DNA of 64,000 nucleotides from Aradus depressus (lineage: Eukaryota > Arthropoda > Insecta > Hemiptera > Aradidae). Each line of letters starts with the position of its first letter. The first letter of the stretch is position 1. A program made the translations under genes and the position numbers. This document shows positions 43,683 to 53,770 of this stretch, one piece after another. Below the pieces are notes generated by a model that saw only the letters and a list, made by a program, of their open reading frames with translations, made no database searches and was not told the origin of the DNA. The stretch covers positions 42,859,087 through 42,923,086 of the forward strand of contig OY759216.1 in assembly GCA_963662175.1 (NCBI GenBank). Reading direction: 5' to 3'.

Positions 43683-46600
43683 TCAGTTGTCCAAAGCTGT
43701 GGGATAAACTATATTTTTAGTCGTATTGTTAGGCGAGTAAATGTACAAATTTTTTGGCGAACCAACCCTAGAACAGGCAACATATAATTGGCCATGAGAA
43801 AAGCACGGCTTTTCTAGATTGATGCCAGCTACCTTCAGAGATTGCCCTTGTGATTTATTAATAGTCATGGCGAATGCTAAGAGCACTGGAAATTGAAGCC
43901 TCTTGAAGTCAAATGGCATGTCAGAGGGTATCATAGGAATCCTAGGAATAAAAATGTCTTCTCCTTTAGCCGCGCCTGTCAGTATTGTGGCTTCGATGAC
44001 GTTGGGAAGCAAATTTTTTACAGCCAATCTTGTTCCGTTGCAGAGTTTTGGTGGATTTAGGTTCCGAAGTAGAATTATAGTACAACCTTTTTTCAGTCGA
44101 AGCATATGAGGTGGAAAACCTGGAGGTTCTAATGAGTTGAGAAACTCTGTGGGGTAATTGACAGCTTGGTCTTGATCGAGAACTGTATCGATGGATTTGT
44201 ATGTTGTGAGTTCTCCTGGTAAAGTGCCAAGTACAATGGTATTGATGTTGTTGACATCGTCGTTACGTGGTGCGAGGATAGCTCTCTCGCAAAGCCACGT
44301 GTGATTCTTGTAATTGCTGATAATATGAGTGAATACTTTGTCAATGAGTTCTTCAATTGTGGGGACGACGTTGCAAAAGTCTGGCGAAAATGAGATTTCA
44401 CTCATGAGTGTCGTTGGAAACTTTCCTTCACCAATCTGCAAAAGTTTTTGTGCAAAAGGTCCTGCTGTGTCATCTCCACCCAGAACAACTCTCATATTTG
44501 TGTTAAGAGTCAGTTTTTGAACGTTCCGCCAAAGGTAAGATGCTTTCAAACATGCATGCAGCTCATCAGCAGCGGTTCCTCGTTGAATCACAGGCAGGGT
44601 TTGCCGAAAATCTCCTGCTATTAAGACGAATGCACCACCCATAGGTTCGTTGACTCCTCGAATATCTCTCAAAGTCCGATCAAGTGCCTCTAGAGCTTTT
44701 TTGTGGGCCATTGTACATTCGTCCCAAATTATAATTTTACAAATTTTCAAAACATGACCTTGCCCAGAGCTTTTACTTACGTTACATATCGGCGAATCAG
44801 AAGTCGCAAGATTTAATGGTAATTTCAAAGCTGAGTGCGCAGTCCTCCCACCTGGTAGAAGTGTCGCCGCAATCCCTGAAGATGCAATGGCAAGACCAAT
44901 TTTGTTATCCTTTCGTATATCGGCCAAAATTAAATTAATCAAGAATGTTTTTCCCGTTCCTCCTGGTGCATCAAGGAAGAAGAGGCCACCTTCATCATTA
45001 GCAACATGTTGCATGATATAATCGTATGCCAGTCTTTGATCAGGAACTAATCGTTGCTTGTTTGTCTCCACAAATACGCGCAACGCCTCTGTGTCGTAGC
45101 TTGTTTCTCTTAATATATCTCTGTCGGTAATGTCCATGCCATCGCGCGTTGGAGATACCAAACCTAGATCATTGAGGGTCTTATTGTTGATGGACATGCA
45201 TTTGTCCTCAATATCAATGAGAGCCAAGTTATAAATTCGAATCGAGTACTGTAGGTCAGGGTCGTTGCTTGTGCGGCGCGCTCGATGCAAAAAATCTTCG
45301 CTAAAACTATCTTTGTACTTCTCCCACAGGTTTTTTGGATTTGACGGTGTGCACGTTGTCAGTATGATAGCAAAAAGACTACGCAGTTGTGACGGGAAAG
45401 AAGTTAAAGCAGCATCCGACAAAGTAGTGTCCCAATGACTATCATCTTCAAGAAGGCCGTACTTGTGACACGCCTCTCTATAAGTTTGACAGACTTGTCC
45501 ATCCACAGTGCGGAGAGCTTCAAAAGACGTAGGTCCTTTGACTTGGTGGAGAAGCATCCTTAGATAGTAGCATTCAGCATTAGTCGGGTGAATGGTGTAG
45601 ACGCGACCTAATGCATCACTCTCTTTGGCGTCTGTTCCTGGTACTATGGTGCCTTGCTTTCTCTTGAAAAACTGTTTTTTTAAAGTGTTCCAGGTATAAA
45701 ACCGCGGGATTTCGGAGTAGAGCAATGATCTGGCAAATGGGTCATCTGTGCATAGCTGGAAAAATGCTGTGAGCGTCGTGTGTTGTGGATTTTCTGCTCT
45801 TTCTCGTGCGTTTGCCTCAGTGAAATAAACTCTTTGCCCGTTTTCAAGATGCACTGACAAATGAACAACCGTTGGGTGTCTATCGTGAATAGGAAAGCTC
45901 AGAATCCTCCAAAAAGCTTCATTGCTACTTACGTAGCGCCCCATCTGATATTGTGCAATCTCATCATTTTCATTTGCAAATCCGAATACCGCCATGTCGC
46001 TGCCTTTGTTTATATATTTGCAAATATATTTGATTGATTTTACCGAGTTGCAAAATTCTACATTTATGTGTGCTTGGAACATCTTGGATAGTAACGGTGA
46101 GTAGGGAACTACCCAGCTGTTATCTACCTGAATTTCTTGGTTTTTAACCTTCACTGTTGTGACATTGCCCCCATCTTCTGGTTGCCGTCGCCTGTATTTT
46201 GGATACCCATCATGGCCTGTTTCGGTCTCAAGTGTAAATTCCCGTGGATATTTTTTCGTACAATGTCCATCTTTCATACATGGGGCAGAAGGATTCAAAT
46301 GTCCACACGGGCCATGTATCATGCTAGTACTGATTGTTTGAAAGAGTAACGGATCAGATTCTTGATTAGGCAACTCTGCTGAGATGATGTTGTTGATCCT
46401 GTTTGAATGTATCTTCTCCTTCAGCCAAATCAGGATGTGGGCATGTGGCAAACCTCGTTTCTGCCATTCGATGGAGTACATAAAACATCGCACATCTCCG
46501 AAAATATGAAGTTTTTTAATGGCATCCATCATTTTGTTCAGTTTTTGTTTGAAAATCCTTGCTGTTAAGTCATGCCTGTCGTTTGCTGTTTGCCCTGGAA

Positions 46601-47978
46601 GGAGATGATGGGTGATCTCAGGCCATTTTGGGTTGCATGTAAAAGTTATGAAAAGGTCTGGACGGCCGTAGTGTCGCACATATGCCATAGCGTCTTGCGC
46701 GTACTCATGCATGTGCCTTGGACTTCCTGTAAATGTTGCGGGTAAAATCACCATCCGACCAACATCTGATACATTTCGATCACTGGCAAGTGAATCTCGC
46801 AAATGGATATATTCCTCTGAACGGAGCTTTGTCTGATTTAAACGAAGATAGAGTAACCTTTCAGTCTCGATTTTTGCATACATGTCGACCACGTATTGCT
46901 GTAAAAGACGGCCGCACCGCAAAAGGTAATTAGTGCCAGATCGCATCATGAGACGATAAGCGTAGAAGTTCATAGCTGAAACTTTTTTTTTCGTTGGCGC
47001 ACCAGTCTCTGGATCAACTTGAAAGATGTTGAAGTGATACCCATCTTCACCTTCCCAAAAGAGAAGAGGGTATTGAAGAGCGTCATAAGATCTATGCGTT
47101 TCAGCGATTCGTTGTAAGTTATCACCTCGTTTATGGAGAATTATATCGCGTCTGTCAAACTGTTGTCCTACAATGACGATTGCAACTTCAGAGATGGTTG
47201 GGATGTTAAAACGTCGTTCGTGTTCCCTTGTCGGTGTTTTATCAGCTTTTATGATGACTTTGTAATCATCAGAAGGCATCTGATCCAGAGCGGTTTCGAA
47301 AATCCGAACTAACGCATTACTTTGATGTAGTAAATCTTGCAATTGACGAACGATTTCACGATCGACTCCAGGGATTATTGCGCATCGTCTATCTGTTTCC
47401 AAGTCAGTGTCGCCTAAGAAATAGATTTGCAGGAACTGAGCATCTTGCTCTGGTAGTGGTAACAGTGACCCGGCGCGGTGGTATATTTGTCCTTGAACTT
47501 TGAAAGTTGGCATGAAACCACCTTCTTGAATTTCTTTTGCTCCAAATGAAGTCATTTGGAAACAACTATTGTATTTTCGTATGTTTTGCAAGAAACTTTT
47601 CGATTGAGCCGTACATCCTGATGTAAGAGTAAGCAGTGGTTCCGGAGGATTCTTTAGCGGTGTTAATTTGACCTTTCCATTAGAGCAGCACATTCCAGGA
47701 GCTTCATTTTTAAATTTTCGAGCAGAGCAAAAAGAACAAATGATGCTCATTTCTCCGATAAGTATACTGGGATGCATATGATAGTCGACATCTTGCTCAT
47801 AATTGAATCCTGCTAACTCAAGATCAGCAGGTTGCCTACGGGGTTGAAGCGTGTACCTTCTTCTTTCCTCTTGAAGCCGGTGTGAAGCTTGTTCTGCAGA
47901 TTCCGCCTCTCTCCTTTTTTTTGATCGACTTGATGAATTGCTATCACGACCAATGAACTGTCGCTTTCTAGGTGCCAT
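43683..47978 (-). CDS. Helitron Rep/helicase transposase (RepHel), apparently intact
   Basis: This gene encodes the rolling-circle transposase of a Helitron: a HUH-type nickase/ligase joined to a PIF1-family 5'-3' DNA helicase, expected to act on single-stranded element DNA in the nucleus. The frame is open without a break for 1,471 codons. I prefer the second methionine (MAPRKRQF, residue 41 of the open frame) because it is followed by a basic Arg/Lys/Ser-rich N terminus as in other RepHel proteins; the earlier ATG at 48098 adds a hydrophobic, unlike segment. Residues below are numbered from that longer frame. A zinc-binding-like region has CSFC at 121-124 and CC at 137-138. The Helitron-like N domain holds FTCNPKWPEI (486-495), the HUH motif HAH (552-554) and the two-tyrosine motif YICKY (691-695). 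The helicase has Walker A GGTGKT (1046-1051), Walker B IIWDE (1123-1127), GDFRQ (1162-1166), and late motifs TINKSQGQS and VACSRV near 1412 and 1440. No key residue is missing. No endonuclease domain follows. Confidence 0.95.
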   Translation of the reverse strand: MAPRKRQFIGRDSNSSSRSKKRREAESAEQASHRLQEERRRYTLQPRRQPADLELAGFNYEQDVDYHMHPSILIGEMSIICSFCSARKFKNEAPGMCCSNGKVKLTPLKNPPEPLLTLTSGCTAQSKSFLQNIRKYNSCFQMTSFGAKEIQEGGFMPTFKVQGQIYHRAGSLLPLPEQDAQFLQIYFLGDTDLETDRRCAIIPGVDREIVRQLQDLLHQSNALVRIFETALDQMPSDDYKVIIKADKTPTREHERRFNIPTISEVAIVIVGQQFDRRDIILHKRGDNLQRIAETHRSYDALQYPLLFWEGEDGYHFNIFQVDPETGAPTKKKVSAMNFYAYRLMMRSGTNYLLRCGRLLQQYVVDMYAKIETERLLYLRLNQTKLRSEEYIHLRDSLASDRNVSDVGRMVILPATFTGSPRHMHEYAQDAMAYVRHYGRPDLFITFTCNPKWPEITHHLLPGQTANDRHDLTARIFKQKLNKMMDAIKKLHIFGDVRCFMYSIEWQKRGLPHAHILIWLKEKIHSNRINNIISAELPNQESDPLLFQTISTSMIHGPCGHLNPSAPCMKDGHCTKKYPREFTLETETGHDGYPKYRRRQPEDGGNVTTVKVKNQEIQVDNSWVVPYSPLLSKMFQAHINVEFCNSVKSIKYICKYINKGSDMAVFGFANENDEIAQYQMGRYVSSNEAFWRILSFPIHDRHPTVVHLSVHLENGQRVYFTEANARERAENPQHTTLTAFFQLCTDDPFARSLLYSEIPRFYTWNTLKKQFFKRKQGTIVPGTDAKESDALGRVYTIHPTNAECYYLRMLLHQVKGPTSFEALRTVDGQVCQTYREACHKYGLLEDDSHWDTTLSDAALTSFPSQLRSLFAIILTTCTPSNPKNLWEKYKDSFSEDFLHRARRTSNDPDLQYSIRIYNLALIDIEDKCMSINNKTLNDLGLVSPTRDGMDITDRDILRETSYDTEALRVFVETNKQRLVPDQRLAYDYIMQHVANDEGGLFFLDAPGGTGKTFLINLILADIRKDNKIGLAIASSGIAATLLPGGRTAHSALKLPLNLATSDSPICNVSKSSGQGHVLKICKIIIWDECTMAHKKALEALDRTLRDIRGVNEPMGGAFVLIAGDFRQTLPVIQRGTAADELHACLKASYLWRNVQKLTLNTNMRVVLGGDDTAGPFAQKLLQIGEGKFPTTLMSEISFSPDFCNVVPTIEELIDKVFTHIISNYKNHTWLCERAILAPRNDDVNNINTIVLGTLPGELTTYKSIDTVLDQDQAVNYPTEFLNSLEPPGFPPHMLRLKKGCTIILLRNLNPPKLCNGTRLAVKNLLPNVIEATILTGAAKGEDIFIPRIPMIPSDMPFDFKRLQFPVLLAFAMTINKSQGQSLKVAGINLEKPCFSHGQLYVACSRVGSPKNLYIYSPNNTTKNIVYPTALDN

Positions 47979-48129
47979 CGTTAATTGAACAGCGAATAAA
48001 CAAAGCGAGAGAAAATTCGAATACAAAAATTTGTTCTTTATAATCAACAATTGACATTCAAATGTCGAAAAATCTACACAGTCAACCAAAAAACGCAATG
48101 TAACCTCAAAAGAGCAAATGTGAAGAAAT

Positions 48130-49110
48130 GTAAATTGTCATAAAAAAAATGCAAATTTATAGTAAAATATCCAAAAAGTCATCAAAAAAACGCAAACAAA
48201 CCTGTAAAAATACAAATTGTCAACTACAAAAAAACGTGTGTTCGACAAAAAATAAAAATTGTCAACAAAAACGCAATTGTCATCTGGAAAATACTAATAG
48301 TCAACAAAAAAATGCAAATTGTCAACTACAAAAAAACGTATGTTTAAAAAAAATGAAAATTGTCGACAAAAATGCAACTGTCAACTGCAAAATACTAATA
48401 GTCAACAAAAAACGCAAATCGACCTATAAAAATGCAAATTGTCAACTACCAAAAAAACGTATGTTCGACAAAAAATGCAAATTACCGACAACAATTCAAT
48501 TTTCAACTGCAAAACGCAATTAGTCAACAAAAAATGCAAATCTATAATGAAAAATCCAAATAGTAAACAAAAAACGCAATTAAACCTGTAAGAATGCAAA
48601 TTGTCAACTACGAAAATACGTATGTTCGACAAAACATGCAATTGTCAACTGCAAAATGCAAATAGTCAACAATAAAATTAGGAATTTATAGTGAAAAATC
48701 CAAGAATGGAAAAAAAATGCAATTAAACCTAAAAAAATGCAAATCGTCAACTACTTAAAATACGAATTTTCGACCAGAAATGCACATTTTTGACAAAAAA
48801 TAGAAATTTACGACAAAAATGCAATCATCAACTAAATAATGCAAATTTTCAAGTAAAAAATGCACTAAGTGAACAAAAAAATGCAACTCGATCGAAAAAA
48901 TTGCTAATTGTCAACCATAAAAACTCAAATTTTCCACTAAAATCCAAATAGTCAACATAAAAAGCAATTTAACCTTAAAGAATGCAATTTGCCAACTACA
49001 TAAAAAGTGAATGCTCAACCGAAAATGCAAATAGCCGACTTACAAACCCAAATTTCTTACTTTACAATACAAATTGTCACCTTCGAAATGCAGGGTATCA
49101 ACTACAAAGA
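48130..49110. repeat. Degenerate short-repeat array upstream of the RepHel gene
   Basis: About 1 kb of very A-rich plus-strand sequence repeats the words ATGCAAATTGTCAACTAC, AAAACGTATGTTCGAC and AAATAGTCAACA in shuffled, diverged order, with a loose period near 35-45 bp and a larger period near 120-170 bp. It lies inside the Helitron between its 5' end and the RepHel start, so it is the leader/promoter region of the gene on the minus strand. Apparent small open frames here (for example 48149-48523 plus) are translations of the repeat and I do not call them genes. Confidence 0.75.
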
Positions 49111-50212
49111 CGCACATATTTACCGAATAAGAAAATTTGATGTTTGTCAGAAAACGGTTAGTTGATTTCGAAATTGACGTTCCACTAATTGCACTTATTG
49201 CACCAATTAAACGCGTTACAACGGATAACAAAACCAAGACAATTACAAACTCAATCCGACTTGTATTGTATTTGACATTGTTTGTATCGCGAACTCTCGA
49301 CTGCTCTCGACAGAGTGACAGATCGATATATATTTGATATTCGATATATATCGGTGAGAATTGAGACAGGCGCCATTACTTGTTTTTATTTGCTCCATGT
49401 ATTACGCATGGAAAGTTTGACGAATTATTATTAAAAAACTGAAGAAAAATCTGCGTTCTAAATACGCTTACGACGCGTCCGGGAGTAGCAAGAACATGTG
49501 TGCAAAATTTTGTAAAGATTCATCATAAATTGTGGATTTGTACCCCGGTCAAGACTTTGACTTTTATATATAAGATGTGTAATAATATTCTTTTTATTTT
49601 ATATTTTTTCTATTTTTTCTTATTATTTGTAAGTATTTTGTGACAAGCTTTATATAAGGTACTAATATTGTTCTATTAAAACAGTGGATAAACAAGTTTT
49701 ATTTCTTTTTGCGCCCATTTTTATTTCATACAAAAACAACCCTTGTCAGGGGGTATGCAATTTCTGAGGGTTGGCTACCCCCCTTAAGCATAGTAGAGTT
49801 TGGCAAAATTTATGTCATTAGTTTACTAATATACCCAACTAAGCATCAGCAAAAAATCATTTGAATAACTTGAACCTGAAGAAGCACAAACGTTTTTTTA
49901 TTGTCCTGAAAATTTGCTATTTTTGACTAGGGCTGTTTTTGTTATGAGCACCTCAATTATTTAACCCTCCCCAAACTCCCCTTATTGTTGGTTCTGGATA
50001 CACATATAAAATTTTGTTTTGATACATTCAAGATGTCGGGAGTTATCATGTTTACAGATACACACACACTAAGCCACACTTTGAGACAGTACATTATCCT
50101 TCAATTATGGAATCACTACCATTTTCGGAAAATTCCTGTGAAAACTCAACATCGTATTTCTGGCCGATTACATAACTCCTCCTATACTTTGTATAACTGG
50201 GAAAGTAAGCGT

Positions 50213-50934
50213 ATAGAATTGTCTTTCCACTGTCAGTAGTTTTGGGCACCGAAAAATCATGATTCATTTTTTTTTAATTAAAATTAAACTCTGAAGATGC
50301 TCAGGGACGCAAAAAGAAATGAACCCCCGACAGATCCCGAGTTCACTCGGCGTAAAGCGCGGGGTCAGGAGCACCCATACACTTTTTACGCGCTAAATGT
50401 ATTTTCAGATCATCTTTAAAGTATCAATTGTTTGTAAGATACATCTTGTAAAGGTTCAAGTATGGAGTACTAAACTATAACCTTGAAAATAATTGAATCT
50501 TCATGTTACGAAGTAAACAAAGACATTTATCATCAAAAACCTCAATTAACCTTCTGATAGCGAAATTGAAGATTGATGCGGTGGGCTCAGATCTTCAATG
50601 CTGAGGATCAGTTCTCCTTTCCACTTTTGAGTAGCTCAACTCAGCTCTAGAGCTCAGAAGAGCTGTTACTTCAACGAAACAGAAAGAGCTAATAGTACTT
50701 GAATGTCCGATCTAGAGTAACATGGGAGCCACTCCCCTCATCCTACTCTGTAAGAAGCTTTACTGCTTCCCGACCAATAAGCTCTTTTGGGGGTCAGTTT
50801 TTGGGCTTCCCTGGTCTCAGCTAGGTTAGTTGTGCCATAAAGACAATATATTTCACTTCATACTGGCATTATCCATCCATCCTATATGGTGACCTAGTCG
50901 CTGGATCGTCGTCTGGAAGTAAACCAATTTAGAT
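50213..50934. other. Unassigned
   Basis: No repeat or coding signal except that 50860-50935 may be an eroded upstream part of the LINE relic. Confidence 0.4.
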
Positions 50935-51175
50935 TGATGAGGAGCATGCTTGGAATAAAGATAAGTGACAGGATAAGAAACAGCGAGGTTCTACGGAAGG
51001 TGAGGCTAAGAAGCCTCCAGAAGGAAGCACACTTGCTGAAGTGGAGATGGGCCGGGCATGTGGCAAGAATGGATCTTCGATGATGGGCTAAAGTCTGCAT
51101 GGAGTGGATTCCTAGAGACAGAAGAAGAGGATAAGGAAGACCAGGAGTGCGGTGGAGGGACGAAATAGTCAGTAT
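50935..51175 (+). pseudogene. LINE (RTE/CR1-like) ORF2 C-terminal remnant
   Basis: Plus-strand translation reads MRSMLGIKISDRIRNSEVLR, then LKWRWAGHVARMDLR, a stop, WAKVCMEWIPRDRRRG, a stop and GRPGVRWRDEIV. This matches the widespread block at the C terminus of non-LTR retrotransposon polyproteins (R-ML-I--RD-IRN ... WAGH-ARM ... GRP--RW-D). Two in-frame stops; upstream domains absent. Confidence 0.75.
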
Positions 51176-51589
51176 TATTTAAGAAATAACTTTCATAATT
51201 ATTTTATCTTAATTCAAGAAGTAACAGTTTTACATAAAAATAATTTAATTTAGGAACAATCATTAAAATTCAATATAATCTACTTATTTTCCCTTTTTCA
51301 ATTTTTTTTTTTTTCATTTTTTCATTCATTAAAAATTTCTTTTCTGATTTACTTTCGTATTCTTTTAGAATTGCTTTTCTGATTTCCTCTGTTGAAAGAG
51401 CAGTAGACTCGAAACCACCAAAAGGAGAGGCTTTTGTTCTAAAAGAATGTCAATAAAGCTATTTTATTTATTTTTTATTTTTATTACTGGCATTATGTAA
51501 TGTATTTTGTTACATTATACATGTATATCTATATTTTTTTTTTTGAATCCATCTTAATAAAAAACTATCAATAGTAAAACCATATTTGA

Positions 51590-52580
51590 AATCGTTGCTA
51601 TGCAATACAATTTAAACATTACTTCGTCCTATCTCAAATCGTGGGTTCGTAGCCCGACCGAGGCCCTTAGTTTATTTTATCTGGGAGGTAAAATAAACTT
51701 AAGCCCGCCGTCCTTCGGATGGGACGTTAAGCGATGGTCCCGAGCCTGTACGATGTCAGGTACTCGTTAAAGACCCCTACCCTAGATGAATAAAAATTTA
51801 GGGTAGGCAAAATTTAGGACTCCCACAGTAGAGTCGGGCTCATGTCCACCAGAGTGACGAAAGAGCGCTCTGGTAGTAGGCGATATGACCTCGTAGTTAA
51901 AGCCCGGGCATGAGTCATAAAACCTAAACCTAACCTATCTCAAATCTGAGGGCACGTTAATGGTTGGAAATTCAATAAGGAACATTTTTGGAAAGAACCA
52001 ATTTTTCGATTGGACCCACTGTTTTCTCGTAAACCAAGAAAATGTAAAAAAAAAAATGAGTTTCAAAACGAAAAGATTTTTGATTAGGCCATAAAAATAA
52101 GTGTCTTGTAAAATATACCTAGGTACAATGGTCTCTTAATCGTTGCTCTCGAAAAGTTGATTTTCATAGGAAGGAGACTTTATGAGGGAGGGGGAGTGTT
52201 CGTTGCCATGCATTACAATTTAATTATTACTTTAAAATATTTGCTACGGAAATGTATTGTACATTCTTTGGGTCACAATAACTTCAACATTGTTCGTATG
52301 GTCCTATTTCAAATTTGAGGGAGGAAACATAGACGATGGGAAATTTAATAATGAATATTTATTGTAGAAACAAATTTTTTGATAGGACTAACAGTTTTTT
52401 CATAAATCAAGTAAACGTAAAAAAACAAAATGAATTTCTAACAACGTTTTAGGACGGTTTTCGGCCCTAAAAAATAAGGCACATCTTGTAAAATATATTT
52501 CGGCCTCGAAGTAAAGTGGTCTAAATTGTGGGGGTCACTCGATCCTCTGGATAAGTTGATTTTCACAAATGACAGCCTCA
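51590..52580 (+). repeat. Two repeat B copies, the first split by SINE1
   Basis: 51590-52135 minus the SINE and 52205-52580 are head-to-tail copies: both have CATTACAATTTAA, then TCTCAAATCTGAGG or TTTCAAATTTGAGG, CCAATTTTTCGAT-like text and CATCTTGTAAAATATA. Confidence 0.7.
51628..51946 (+). mobile_element. SINE1, 5'-truncated, with 11-13 bp target duplication, inside repeat B
   Basis: CCTATCTCAAATC at 51628-51640 recurs at 51934-51946. The SINE starts abruptly in the B box (GTGGGTTCGTAGCCC), so the A box is gone. It ends CCTAAACCTAACC. Truncation at the 5' end with a target duplication is typical of LINE reverse transcription. It splits a repeat B copy. Confidence 0.88.
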
Positions 52581-53559
52581 GATGCATAAATTATTTTATG
52601 CTTGTGCATTATTTTTTAATTATTTCATAATTAAAAACCATTCATCCGGCTGTGAAAAGACTGCTTAGGTCTGCCGGTCTTTTACTTTACCATTAATCAA
52701 AAATAATTTTTAAAATTAAAATATAATTAAAAAATTGTAATAGGAGCAATTCATTGCCCCCCCCCTCAGGAAAAAGCCTATTTGCAGGAAATTCCAGAAT
52801 TCCATTAAGTAGGTAGTACTTACTTACTTTACTAATTAATACTTCATCAGCCACTTCCGATTTCAACTTTGTCCAAGACAAGAATCATTAATTAATTCAT
52901 TTTTCAAGCACCTAAACTTCCAAGTTGATTCTTAATTATTTTAATGAGATTTTTTCATTATAAAATCAAGGAACATAAATATTTGTTTTTAGAGATTTTG
53001 TTTCCAAGGCTAGTAGGTACTGCAACTATATTCCTGAAAAAATATATATATATATGTAAGTTGAATCCTGGAAGTTACTAGTAGTTTTTTACGTTCTTAT
53101 TCTATAGTAATCGTGCAATAATCTGAGATCGAGTTTTCAACGGAATTTCACGTTTCAATGTCCCCAAAATATGTTATGATCATTTTCGATGTCTGTCTGT
53201 CTGATTGATCTAATGCAGAAAAGATTGTAGCAAAAAACTTGAAATTTGAAATGAAGAAAGTCACGTGTGCTGCAACATAGATATGTTTAGATTCTGGCCT
53301 AAATTGGATGAAAATGTTGATATGTCCTAAATACATTTTACACGATAGTCCAAAATAAATATATTTAAGAAAAAAACTTATGTGAATACGGGACTAAACA
53401 AAAATGGACAAAAAAATGAAGATTAATAGGCTGTGTATAATGTAACTGATACGATATACGAAATTTTATCATTTATGCATATCTTTATTTTTGTTGTACT
53501 TATTCACATTTGATGTGCAATACGACCTGCAGATAAAATATATATTTATGTATATGTAC
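52581..53559. other. Unassigned AT-rich sequence
   Basis: GAGTTTTCAACGGAATTTCA near 53131 is a scrap of the repeat A terminal block. Nothing else recognised. Confidence 0.45.
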
Positions 53560-53770
53560 ATTTTTTCCTACATTATTTGAATACTAGAGACAGATAATAA
53601 TAACAGATAACAATTTCAGGCGCGAGAAAGGCGTAAGCTAAATTGAAATCTGTGTGACTCCATGAATTAAGTGAAGAACAGTGTAGTTTTATTTCATTTT
53701 CATTCCTGCTTGAGGAGTTGTCAAATCAATAGAACTAGAAACTAATTAACTTTCTTATACTTTCAATATG
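53560..53770 (+). repeat. Dispersed repeat D, copy 1
   Basis: ATAACAATTTCAGGCGCGAG, GCTAAATTGAAATCTGTG and ATTCCTGCTTGAGGAGTTG, shared with 58380-58565. Confidence 0.65.

Larger units (their letters stand above)
42940..49575 (-). mobile_element. Complete autonomous-type Helitron, 6,636 bp
   Basis: Read on the minus strand, the element starts at 49575 with TCTTATATATAAAAGTC and ends at 42940 with GGGCTCAGCTAG. These are the expected 5' TC and 3' CTRR ends. The base before the 5' end is A and the base after the 3' end is T, so it sits between A and T without a target duplication, as Helitrons do. Just inside the 3' end, GCGC-AGCGGA-GCGC can form the usual subterminal hairpin. The single large gene is the RepHel at 43683-47978. 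About 740 bp lie downstream of the gene and about 1.6 kb upstream. Intact ends together with an intact transposase suggest recent activity; this is inferred, not shown. Confidence 0.92.
42712..49958. mobile_element. TIR element with perfect 29-bp ends, split by the Helitron
   Basis: The 29 bases 42712-42740 (starting AATTGAGGTGCTCATAAC) are the exact reverse complement of 49930-49958. Without the Helitron the element is about 611 bp (42712-42939 plus 49576-49958) and codes for nothing recognisable. The outer AATT may be part of the TIR or a 4-bp target duplication: the flanks read TTAC-AATT on the left and AATT-ATTT on the right. Inner sequence also holds short related segments around CTTGTCA on both sides. 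I read it as a non-autonomous DNA transposon; the superfamily is not identified. Confidence 0.75.
42455..50212 (+). repeat. Repeat A copy interrupted by the TIR element and Helitron
   Basis: The left part, about 42455-42711, has the start region (TGTACTTCCCCAGTGCGAAT) and the first internal unit. The right part, about 49959-50212, has the last unit (TCGGGAGTTATCATG) and the terminal block (ATTACATAACTCCTCCTATAC, CTGGGAAAGTAAG). They join into one repeat A copy when the nested insertion is taken out, though some sequence at the junction appears lost. Confidence 0.8.

Noticed and set aside
46137..46349. Plus-strand open frames inside the RepHel gene
   Set aside because: Shadows of the minus-strand coding sequence.
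48149..48523. 124-codon plus frame upstream of RepHel
   Set aside because: Lys/Asn-rich translation of the A-rich degenerate array; a minus-strand frame overlaps it as well.
49874..49900. CCTGAAGAAGCACAAACG near the TIR end as a hammerhead core
   Set aside because: No GAAA after the hairpin position and no stem II.
51410..51440. CTGTTGAAAGAGCAG...CTCGAAACC as a further hammerhead core
   Set aside because: CTGTTGA breaks the CTGANGA consensus and GAA is not followed by a self-complementary A...U segment.
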